Below are positions 48,994-57,336 of a stretch of 64,000 nt of DNA, one piece after another. The stretch is from positions 1 through 64,000 of the forward strand of contig QJWJ01000004.1 in assembly GCA_003235365.1 (NCBI GenBank), read 5' to 3'. The DNA comes from Deltaproteobacteria bacterium (lineage in GTDB: Bacteria; Myxococcota_A; Polyangia; Polyangiales; Polyangiaceae). The notes under the pieces were generated by a model, which saw nothing but the letters and a program-made list of their open reading frames with translations, made no database searches and was not told the DNA's origin. The translations under genes were made by a program, and so were the position numbers. How positions within the stretch are numbered: the first letter of the stretch is position 1; each line of letters opens with the position of its first letter.

Positions 48994-51525
48994 ATGCGGC
49001 GCCGAATCCTAGCAGGGTGTTCGTGTTTTGCCTGCATGCTGACGGCATCGTTCGTCTCGGCGCAACGAGCCGCTCCGCCCCTCCCCGCCGAAGGGTCGGC
49101 TGAGTTGGCTCCTGCGACACCGCCTGCCCCGACACTGCCTGCCCCGACACCGCCGCCTCCGCCCGACTCGGCGCCAAGTGCGAAGCCATCAGACGCAGAG
49201 CCGAGGCCTGAAATCGTTGCGCCACGCGCCCTCGGCGAACTCCGAGCGGACTATCCAGAGGGAGCGACCGGTAACACGAGCGTGATCCTCGAACTGCTGA
49301 TCGGTGAGGATGGGGCCGTGCAAGAAGCCACAGCCATCACGGGACAGGCCCCGTTTTCCGATGCCGCCGTCACGACGGCGCGGACTTGGCGATTCGAACC
49401 CGCGCGTCGTGGCGCGCGGCGGGTCTCCGCAAGGATCCGGGTCCAGGTGCAATTCATCCAACCCGAGCCCGAACCCGAGCCAGCAGCTGTCCCGACACCG
49501 GCGACCACCAGTGGCAGTCCGGACGATGCCGTTCAGGGCGATGTTCCACCGTCGACACCCGACCGCTCCGAGCCAGCGACCGTGGACGTCATCGTCCACG
49601 GCGAACGCGTCGTCGGAGTGAAGAGTCTCGGACGCGCCGAAGTTCGGCAGATGCCTGGCGCGTTCGGGGACCCGTACCGCGCCATCGAATCGTTGCCCGG
49701 CGTGACTCCAATCGCCTCCGGGCTCCCCTACTTCTTCATCCGGGGCGCCCCGCCCGGCAACGTCGGCTACTTCTTCGACGACGTCTCCGTGCCCCTCCTG
49801 TTCCACGTTGCCGTCGGACCGGGCGTACTGCACCCTGCGTTCATCGATAGCGTCGACCTGTACTCCGGTGCCTACCCGGCAAAGTTCGGACGCTACGCCG
49901 GAGGGATCGTCGTTGGCACGGCCGCCCAACCCGAATGGCGAATGCGCGGAGAGGCGAGCATTCGGATCGTCGATGCTGGAGCATTCGTGGAGGTTCCGTT
50001 CGCTGACGGCCGCGGCAGCGCCATGCTCGGAGGGCGCTACTCGTACACCGGCCTGATCGCGTCCCTGCTATCACCGGACGCGACGGTGGGCTACTGGGAC
50101 TATCAAGGACGCATCGCCTACGATTTGGCGTCGGGCGATCGCTTGACGCTCTTTGGGTTCGGATCTCACGATTATCTGTCTGCCGTCAACGATGCCGGGG
50201 TCGAGCAGCCCCTCGTCGACCTGACATTTCATCGCGTGCAAGCGAAGTACTCGAAACAGCTGAGCGCGCGCACGGCGCTCGACTTGCGCTTCAAGTTCGG
50301 GCACGACCACACGGGCGTCGGTGGCGATCCGAACAGTACCGACGAAGATCCCCTTGCGATCACTTCTCGCAACCTCGGCGCTCAACTCGAAGCTCAGCAT
50401 CGACTGTCGAAGGAGACGCTGCTTCGCGGCGGCGCGGACTTGAACTTCTCACACTTCAGCATCGACCTGAACCCACCCAGTGACGACGACGATGACGACG
50501 ACGGTCCACGCCAGGCGGTGAGCCTCAGCGATCAGCTGCTGCCGCAGCCGGGCTTCCCGATTCAGATCCTCGACCAACTCGAGCAAACTCAGGACGATGC
50601 CAACGAAGCGGCGTTCAACCGCCAATTTCTGACCCGTGACGACATCTTGTCGAGCCTGTGGCTGGATTCAGTGCTCGATTTGGGCAGCGGTGTCACCCTG
50701 ACTCCCGGCTTGCGCTTCGACGTGTACGACACGGGCGGGGACGTCGCGACGGCGCTCGAACCGCGCGTCGCCGTCCGTTACGATCTAAACGACACGGTTT
50801 CGATCACTCACGACTTCGGGATCGCCCATCAGCCACCGAGCTTCGCGTTACCGATACCCGGGCTGAGCGGCGCGGCGAGCCGAGGGCTGCAGCGAGCTTT
50901 TCAAAGCAGCGCGGGAGTGGAATCCAAGATGCCGCTCGGAATGTTGGGTTCGGTGACGTTGTTCCAAAACGTCGTGCTCAACTCGACGGACCTGTTCGGA
51001 GTGGCGAACCTGCGCGACGGCACGCGCGAAGAGCGCGGATTCATCGACCGCACGACGGCACACTCCTACGGCGCGGAATTCTACTTGCGACGGCCACTGA
51101 CCGACGAGGTCGGTGGTTTTCTTTCGTACACCCTTTCGCGCTCGACGCGCTCCGTACCCCTGCTGAGCGGACTGTCCAGCTTCGACCGAACGCACGTGAT
51201 TAGCGGCGCCATCGCGTTCGACCTCGGGGCGAGGTGGCGTCTGGGAACGCGTGCGTTCGTCTACAGCGGCATCCCCGCTCGAGTTGCTTACGCCGAAGCG
51301 CTCCCCAGCCCACCGCGCACACCGTGGTTCTATCGGATCGATTGGCGACTCGAGAAGAGTTGGCTGATCGGCACGGACGGAGCATGGTGGGCGCTGGTCC
51401 TCGAAGTGCTCAACACGACCCTCAACAAAGAGGGGCTCAACACGAGCTGTTACGCCTACGGCTGCGTCGACAACCGCATCGGCCCCGTGTTCATCCCGAG
51501 CATCGGCGTCGAGGCGTCGTTCTGA
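48994..51525 (+). CDS. TonB-dependent receptor with N-terminal TonB C-terminal-like domain
   Basis: ALGELRADYPEGATGNTSVILELLIGEDGAVQEATAITG...FEPARR...VRVQVQFI (TonB_C-like); plug QMPGAFGDPYRAIESLPGVTPIASGLPYFFIRGAPPGN; terminal Phe. Confidence 0.85.
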   Translation: MRRRILAGCSCFACMLTASFVSAQRAAPPLPAEGSAELAPATPPAPTLPAPTPPPPPDSAPSAKPSDAEPRPEIVAPRALGELRADYPEGATGNTSVILELLIGEDGAVQEATAITGQAPFSDAAVTTARTWRFEPARRGARRVSARIRVQVQFIQPEPEPEPAAVPTPATTSGSPDDAVQGDVPPSTPDRSEPATVDVIVHGERVVGVKSLGRAEVRQMPGAFGDPYRAIESLPGVTPIASGLPYFFIRGAPPGNVGYFFDDVSVPLLFHVAVGPGVLHPAFIDSVDLYSGAYPAKFGRYAGGIVVGTAAQPEWRMRGEASIRIVDAGAFVEVPFADGRGSAMLGGRYSYTGLIASLLSPDATVGYWDYQGRIAYDLASGDRLTLFGFGSHDYLSAVNDAGVEQPLVDLTFHRVQAKYSKQLSARTALDLRFKFGHDHTGVGGDPNSTDEDPLAITSRNLGAQLEAQHRLSKETLLRGGADLNFSHFSIDLNPPSDDDDDDDGPRQAVSLSDQLLPQPGFPIQILDQLEQTQDDANEAAFNRQFLTRDDILSSLWLDSVLDLGSGVTLTPGLRFDVYDTGGDVATALEPRVAVRYDLNDTVSITHDFGIAHQPPSFALPIPGLSGAASRGLQRAFQSSAGVESKMPLGMLGSVTLFQNVVLNSTDLFGVANLRDGTREERGFIDRTTAHSYGAEFYLRRPLTDEVGGFLSYTLSRSTRSVPLLSGLSSFDRTHVISGAIAFDLGARWRLGTRAFVYSGIPARVAYAEALPSPPRTPWFYRIDWRLEKSWLIGTDGAWWALVLEVLNTTLNKEGLNTSCYAYGCVDNRIGPVFIPSIGVEASF

Positions 51526-51588
51526 GCCGATCCCGACGTCCGAAACACGAACGAGGGACTCGGTCCGCACGGTTCTCCCAGCAACGAC

Positions 51589-52386
51589 GTGCAAACTGCT
51601 CGCCGTTTGGATACGGCTCTGCACTACACTCGGCGGGTGGACTACCGCCAAGCGCAATGGGCCGGCGCCGCAATGGCCGTATTGGCAGTCGTCGTTGGCG
51701 TCACGCTCAGCCGGTCCATGCCCAAACCTTGCACGGGAGCGACCACATTGCAGTTTCGGCCGCCGCTCACCGGCACTGGAAGGTACGCCATCAGCCTGGG
51801 TCTGGGGCAAGCCCGGCAGTGCGCCCTCGAACTGTCCCTATTGCCCACACCAAGGCTTCAAGCCGAGCAGTGCGACGTCAGACTGAAGCTGAACGTGGGA
51901 GGCACGCCCACGCATCCAACCGTCCGAGGGCTGGTGCTCAACGCATCACCCCAGCGGCTCGACCTGACCGTGTCGCATGAAACGGAGCTGCTGTACCAGA
52001 CGACCCTCACCCCCACCTATGCCTTCGAAGCATTGCGCGACGAAAGCGGTGACAACTTTTGCGGCGCTTCCACCCTGATCAGCCCCCCATGCGTTCGAGG
52101 TAGCTCTCAGTGCAAACCCTTTGCCGTCCTGTGCGACGGCCCGGAGGATTGCCCCGAGGGTCAGGCGTGTTGCGCTGCACCCGCTTGGGGAGACGAGCAC
52201 GGCGCCGATCGTTCGATGGAATGCACGGGGCGCCAAGCGTGCCTGCGACGAATCGAAAGCTTCGTCGCCTGCCACGTCGACGCCGATTGCCCGCGCGCGA
52301 TGGCCTGCACGGACCGATCTCTGATCCCTGACTTCGAGACCCCGATCACCGTGTGCGCGCCGACCAGCGCCAAAGCTGAGCGCTAA
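51589..52386 (+). CDS. Hypothetical membrane-anchored protein
   Basis: N-terminal TM segment AGAAMAVLAVVVGVTL; Cys-containing C-terminus. Confidence 0.55.
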   Translation: MQTARRLDTALHYTRRVDYRQAQWAGAAMAVLAVVVGVTLSRSMPKPCTGATTLQFRPPLTGTGRYAISLGLGQARQCALELSLLPTPRLQAEQCDVRLKLNVGGTPTHPTVRGLVLNASPQRLDLTVSHETELLYQTTLTPTYAFEALRDESGDNFCGASTLISPPCVRGSSQCKPFAVLCDGPEDCPEGQACCAAPAWGDEHGADRSMECTGRQACLRRIESFVACHVDADCPRAMACTDRSLIPDFETPITVCAPTSAKAER

Positions 52387-52530
52387 CCTCGAACCGGCCG
52401 AAACCACCGAGGCGCCGCGACGAACGATTCGGGCACCAACGTCGCCACGGCACGAAAGACGACCGCGGCCGGGAGGATATCACATACCCCCCACCTCCGC
52501 GGCCGCCCGCCAGGACCCGCCCTCGGTAGT

Positions 52531-52564
52531 TGATTTGTCGCGGCAATCAACATGATTGCCGCTC
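52531..52564. repeat. 34-nt palindromic element, copy 2 (inverted relative to copy 1)
   Basis: TGATTTGTCGCGGCAATCAACATGATTGCCGCTC; differs from the reverse complement of copy 1 only at two loop positions. Confidence 0.85.
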
Positions 52565-52607
52565 TGGGATCAGCCCTGACTCGTCGTTTACCTGACCCAG
52601 TTTGTCG

Positions 52608-53930
52608 TCACAACGCCGGGTTCGCGTTGCGAACCAACTCCACGAAGTACGAGTGGAACCACTGGCCCGCCTCTGGCGCGCCGGGCGTTGCATCACTCGA
52701 ACCGCAGTTCTCGTCGTAGCGAGCGGCGGAAGGGTCGGCGATGCCATCGCTCTCCCCAGGCGGCTTGATCCACAGATAGGCATCGACGCCCTCACGCGGT
52801 GCCACCGTGGGCCGCGGCCCGAGCCCAGCGCCTCGAATGTTACACCAGTTGCCCCAACGTGAGCGGATCTCTGCTTGGCCGTTGCGACTCGTGTCCACGA
52901 CGATTTGCTTGTCTCCGAGACCCATCTCGGACAGCGTCCCTCGCAGCATGTCGACGTACGCCAGCTCGTTCGATGCCGGGTTGCTCGACTCGAGCTGTTT
53001 GCCCCAATCGCCGGCAAGCGCGTTGTAGTTGGAAACGTTGGTGGCGAAACCGCGGATGCGATCATTTCCGCCTGCCATTTGCAGCACGTCTTTGACGAGT
53101 TTGACCATTCGTCGCTGGTTGGCTTCCCAACCCAGCCAGCCACTGTGCGCGGCGTCGACGTACAGCGCGACATTGGGCATCGAGAGCGTCGCGATCGCGT
53201 AGGCAACCGAGTGCATGTACACGTCCTGCGACAGGGCGCATTTTTCGACGCCGAGATTGCTGATCAGGTTCGGCAAGCTGTCGGGCTCGATGATCGCCAC
53301 GATGCGCTGCTCGGGGTCTTGGGCGAAGTGTTGCGCGATGACGTCGATGTATTCGGTTCGGTAGCGGCTTTCGCCCTGCTCTTCGATCTTCAGCTCGCCG
53401 TTCGAGGCTTTGGCGGCGCAGTCGCGATTGGGCAAGTCGTAAACCACGAAAACCGGCACGACCGGCTTGCCCGCAGCACTCGACTGTTGCTTCGCCTCCT
53501 GAAGCCGGGCGGGCACGCCGGCCACTGCCTCGATACGGTCCAACCAGAGCGCGGTGGGTTGCTCACGGACGACTTGCATCGGAGCGGCCAGCTCCGGAGC
53601 CTGAGCGATCGAGTCGTCTACCTGAGCCGTGTAGTCGGGATTGACGAACAGCGCTGCGTCGGCAAACGGGTTGACGTCGGCAAACGGCTCCTGTGTGGCA
53701 GGCTCCACTGGCAAAGCCAGCACGGGCTCCGGCATCGAGCGAGTGGGTTGTTTTGTCGTCGCGACCAACGTACCGCCGCTCGACGTGCAGCCCACCAGGG
53801 CGCACGCGACCACGACAGAGCCGAGCCCCGCTCCGAACGAATCGAGCAAGGCAGACAAACGGAGTTGAGGTTTGATGTGCCCTCGATGTGAACTCGTGAG
53901 CACGCGCTGGGGATCGATGTGATGTTCCAT
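52608..53930 (-). CDS. Glycoside hydrolase family 6 (cellulase/cellobiohydrolase) lipoprotein
   Basis: VFVVYDLPNRDCAAKASNGE; IAIIEPDSLPNL-type motif (VAIIEPDSLPNLISN); ALYVDAAHSGWLGWE; FATNVSNYNAL; AYLWIKPPGESDG. Confidence 0.9.
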   Translation of the reverse strand: MEHHIDPQRVLTSSHRGHIKPQLRLSALLDSFGAGLGSVVVACALVGCTSSGGTLVATTKQPTRSMPEPVLALPVEPATQEPFADVNPFADAALFVNPDYTAQVDDSIAQAPELAAPMQVVREQPTALWLDRIEAVAGVPARLQEAKQQSSAAGKPVVPVFVVYDLPNRDCAAKASNGELKIEEQGESRYRTEYIDVIAQHFAQDPEQRIVAIIEPDSLPNLISNLGVEKCALSQDVYMHSVAYAIATLSMPNVALYVDAAHSGWLGWEANQRRMVKLVKDVLQMAGGNDRIRGFATNVSNYNALAGDWGKQLESSNPASNELAYVDMLRGTLSEMGLGDKQIVVDTSRNGQAEIRSRWGNWCNIRGAGLGPRPTVAPREGVDAYLWIKPPGESDGIADPSAARYDENCGSSDATPGAPEAGQWFHSYFVELVRNANPAL

Positions 53931-53943
53931 GACGCTAGCTTGG

Positions 53944-54032
53944 TCAATCGAGGCACCGGCGCGCTTCTCGCTCGGCGACGCACAGTTCGCGTTCCGCGCC
54001 AGCGAGTGCTCGCCCTCGATTGAGCACTCGCT
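53944..54032. repeat. Overlapping inverted repeats upstream of GH6
   Basis: AGCGAGTGCTC(54001-54011)/GAGCACTCGCT(54022-54032), loop 10 nt; TCAATCGAGG(53944-53953)/CCTCGATTGA(54014-54023). Confidence 0.75.
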
Positions 54033-54219
54033 GGGGGGCAACCCGTCACTCGCGGTCCAGTCCTGGCCCAGGGACGGCGCGATGATCCGCGCCATCGTCG
54101 GAAAGGGGGGCCCGCCATGAGACCGGAACACCGTCATTGGCGGATTCGGCCGACAGAACTAATCCATTGATTTCAAATACATGAACATCATTCGGTTGAG
54201 CTCTTCCGCTTCGCGGTGA

Positions 54220-54250
54220 CCAGTGACCATTTGACGAAATGAGTCATTGG
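54220..54250. promoter_or_regulatory. Imperfect palindrome, candidate TetR operator
   Basis: CCAGTGAC-CATTT-GACG-AAATG-A-GTCATTGG just upstream of the likely ATG at 54266. Confidence 0.5.
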
Positions 54251-54265
54251 ACCATAAACACCGGT

Positions 54266-54889
54266 ATGCCCCGCGCCTTCAGTGAGGATGAGCGAGCCCG
54301 AATCGACCAGAGCATTCGCACCGCGGGACTCAAACGATTCTCGCGCCAAGGCATCCGCGGCGTGCGCATCGACGACCTGTGTCGAGATGCTGGCATCGCC
54401 AAAGGCACGTTCTATGCGTTCTTCCCGTCGAAAGAGGAACTGTTCATGAGCATCGCCGATGCCGCGGATGAACGGCACAAGCGAGACATGCTGGAGTATC
54501 TGACGACGGAACCAGGCGATGGCCCTGCGGTGCTCGGCGGCTTCTTCGACATGATGGTGACGAAGATCGAGAGCGACCCAGTCCTGGCAATCGTGCGCCA
54601 AGTGGGCGAGCTGGAATATCTCCTCACCAAATTGCCACCCAGTCGTCTCGCCGAAAACGAAGAGCGGGATCAAGTCTTCTTGCGCCAAGCCAGTGAGATC
54701 CTGGTGAACGAGCGCCGTTTGGCCGCGCATGCGGACCATCAAACCCTGCAGGGCGTGATGACGATGTTGCTCACGCTCTCACTGCAACGGGAGCTCGTGG
54801 GCCCCACTGCCTACCGCCAAGCCGTTGCGCTGCTCAAAGAAATGTCGCTCCAGCGACTGATTCGAGGTCCCGATGATATCAGTGAGTAA
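54266..54889 (+). CDS. TetR-family transcriptional regulator
   Basis: GLKRFSRQGIRGVRIDDLCRDAGIAKGTFYAFFPSKEELF HTH. ORF opens at 54239. Confidence 0.92.
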   Translation: MPRAFSEDERARIDQSIRTAGLKRFSRQGIRGVRIDDLCRDAGIAKGTFYAFFPSKEELFMSIADAADERHKRDMLEYLTTEPGDGPAVLGGFFDMMVTKIESDPVLAIVRQVGELEYLLTKLPPSRLAENEERDQVFLRQASEILVNERRLAAHADHQTLQGVMTMLLTLSLQRELVGPTAYRQAVALLKEMSLQRLIRGPDDISE

Positions 54890-55769
54890 CCTGTGTTTTC
54901 GCTACGAAGGTGCGGCCCAAGCGACGCTCGAGAACCTGTGTTTCGACGTCGGTGCCGGTGAAGTGTTCGGTTTGCTCGGACCATCCGGCGCGGGCAAATC
55001 CACGACGCAGAAGATCCTGATGGGGGTGCTGCCCAAGTACACCGGCAGCGCAGCGCTTTTTGGGAGGCCAATCGCCGAGCTGGGCAGAGGTCTGTACGAA
55101 CGCATCGGGGTGAGTTTCGAACTGCCGGCGCTGTACCTGCGCCTGTCTGCCGTCGAGAACCTGCAACTGTTCGCATCCCTGTACGCGCGCCCCACGCGAG
55201 ATCCTCTGGACCTGCTGGAACTGGTCGAGCTGGACGGCGCCGCCAACCAACGCGTTGCTGAATTCTCCAAGGGCATGAAGATGCGCCTGAATCTGTGCCG
55301 CGCATTGCTTCACGACCCGGAACTGTTGTTCCTGGACGAACCCACCGCAGGGCAAGACCCGAGCCGCGCGCGGATGATGCGCCGTCTGATTCAATCGCTC
55401 AAGAGTCGAGGAAAGACTGTTTTCCTGACGACCCACAACATGGCCGAGGCACAAGAGATCTGCGATCGCGTGGCATTCCTTTCAGGCGGGGAAATAGCGG
55501 CACAGGGTACGCCCACCGAACTGCGACGCTGCTTCGGCAAACGCGTCGTCGAAGTGACGACCTCCCGAGACGGGGGAGTGGTCACGCGGAGTTTCGACTT
55601 GCAAGACATCGGGGACAATACTGACTTCGTTCACCTACTGCAGACCCAACCCATCGTGAGCATGCACACGCAAGAGGCAAGTCTCGACGACGTGTTCATT
55701 CAGGCCACGTCCTCGCAGTCACCCACGACCCGAACCCGCAGCGAGGATTCGTCATGGCACGTCGCTTGA
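54873..55769 (+). CDS. ABC transporter ATP-binding protein
   Basis: GLLGPSGAGKSTTQKIL; EFSKGMKMRLNLCRALLHDPELLFLDEPTAGQDP. Confidence 0.95.
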   Translation: MISVSNLCFRYEGAAQATLENLCFDVGAGEVFGLLGPSGAGKSTTQKILMGVLPKYTGSAALFGRPIAELGRGLYERIGVSFELPALYLRLSAVENLQLFASLYARPTRDPLDLLELVELDGAANQRVAEFSKGMKMRLNLCRALLHDPELLFLDEPTAGQDPSRARMMRRLIQSLKSRGKTVFLTTHNMAEAQEICDRVAFLSGGEIAAQGTPTELRRCFGKRVVEVTTSRDGGVVTRSFDLQDIGDNTDFVHLLQTQPIVSMHTQEASLDDVFIQATSSQSPTTRTRSEDSSWHVA

Positions 55770-57241
55770 CCGCCCTGCTGCGACACGACGTTCGTCTGCA
55801 ACACCGCTACGGCATCTACGCAGCTTACGCCGTCGTCGTTGCATTCTACATCGGCGTATTTCAGGCGATCGGTGCGCGTCTTCCCGAGTGGCTCAAGGTC
55901 GTGGTGCTGTACACCGATCCATCCGTGCTCGGCTTCTTCTTCTTGGGCGCACTGATGCTGCTGGAGCGCTCCGAAAACACTCGGGTGGCGTTGGCGATGA
56001 CGCCCATCGCACCGAAGCACTACTTTTGGAGCAAGGCGCTTTCGCTGACGACGGTGTCGTTGGTCGCCGTCGGGGTGATCGCGCCGTTTCTGCACTCGCG
56101 CTTCAGTGCGGCGAACGTGACGCTGTTGCTATTCACCGTTTGCGCGACTTCGGTTCACTACATCGGGCTGGGCATCCCCGCGGCGCTGCGCTTCAGCACG
56201 ACCACCAGCTACCTCATCGGGGCCGCAGCCTGGCTGACACCGATTGCCATGCCGGGAGCACTCGCTTTCATGCAGCCCATTGCGACCGCGGGGCTGCTGT
56301 TGCCCGCCGCGGCCCACGTCGCACTGCTGCGACACGCACTCGGTGACGTGGTTCTGCCCACGGCGCAGGTCGTCGTGGCGCTGGCCACGACACTCCTCGC
56401 GGCGGCCCTCTCGACCTGGTACGCCTGCTCGCAGCTAGCACGTGGGCTCGGCGACCAAGATCGAAGCTCCCCGCACACGGTGGCCCGCGCGGCAGGTCCA
56501 GGCGCAGCAAGTGGGAGAGCGGCCCGGACCAACTCGCCGCTGGCCCGTTTCCTGCGCATTGCCAGTTGCGACCTGCGAAGCATCGGTCGCGATCCCACGC
56601 TGACCGCGGCGACCGGGCTGAGCCTCGTCCCCGCAGTGGCGTTCGCTGTGTGGCGCAACGACTGGGACGCGCTCGCACTGTCGGCGTTCGGTGTCGAGAA
56701 CATCACCCACTACGCCGCACCAGTGCTGGCAGTGATGCCGGCCGTCATGCTCGGTTGGGTCCTCGGCTTTCTGTATCTCGAAGATCGAGATGATGGGCCG
56801 CTGCAGGCCCTCGAAGTTTCGCCTCTCGGTAAGGAGGGGTTCTTCGCCTACCGCGCCACACTCATCGGAGCGACGTGCTGGTTCATCGCGGTGGCTTCAG
56901 TGCGCCTGATCTTGCCGAACCTGTCTTGGACGCTAGGCATCGTCATCGCGCTGTTCGTCGCGCTCGAAGCGATCCTGGCAGGGCTGTTGCTGGCGGCCCT
57001 CGCGCGCAACAAGGTCGAAGGGCTCGCAATCACGAAACTGACGAATCTGACGGCGCTGGTCCCGCTCGTGGCAATCTCCCCGTCGCCCTTGCGGTTGTTG
57101 GCCGGCGTGATCCCCACCTATTGGATAGGAGAGTTGTGCGAGCTCTCGGGAACTCGCCTGCTGCCTTTGGCCCCGACCATCGTCATCGCATTGGTCAGCC
57201 ACGGCGTGGTGGGGTGGCTGCTGTACCGATGGCGGCGTTGA
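55754..57241 (+). CDS. ABC transporter permease
   Basis: Multi-TM protein overlapping the ATPase gene end. Confidence 0.85.
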   Translation: MARRLTALLRHDVRLQHRYGIYAAYAVVVAFYIGVFQAIGARLPEWLKVVVLYTDPSVLGFFFLGALMLLERSENTRVALAMTPIAPKHYFWSKALSLTTVSLVAVGVIAPFLHSRFSAANVTLLLFTVCATSVHYIGLGIPAALRFSTTTSYLIGAAAWLTPIAMPGALAFMQPIATAGLLLPAAAHVALLRHALGDVVLPTAQVVVALATTLLAAALSTWYACSQLARGLGDQDRSSPHTVARAAGPGAASGRAARTNSPLARFLRIASCDLRSIGRDPTLTAATGLSLVPAVAFAVWRNDWDALALSAFGVENITHYAAPVLAVMPAVMLGWVLGFLYLEDRDDGPLQALEVSPLGKEGFFAYRATLIGATCWFIAVASVRLILPNLSWTLGIVIALFVALEAILAGLLLAALARNKVEGLAITKLTNLTALVPLVAISPSPLRLLAGVIPTYWIGELCELSGTRLLPLAPTIVIALVSHGVVGWLLYRWRR

Positions 57242-57336
57242 CTGGTCGTCGGGGCAGACGCGAGCACGGGCACTGGCTTTGACGGCAAGCCCCGTTCACC
57301 CTGTACGCTCAGAGCCGGCCCGCTCCGCACTTGGTC

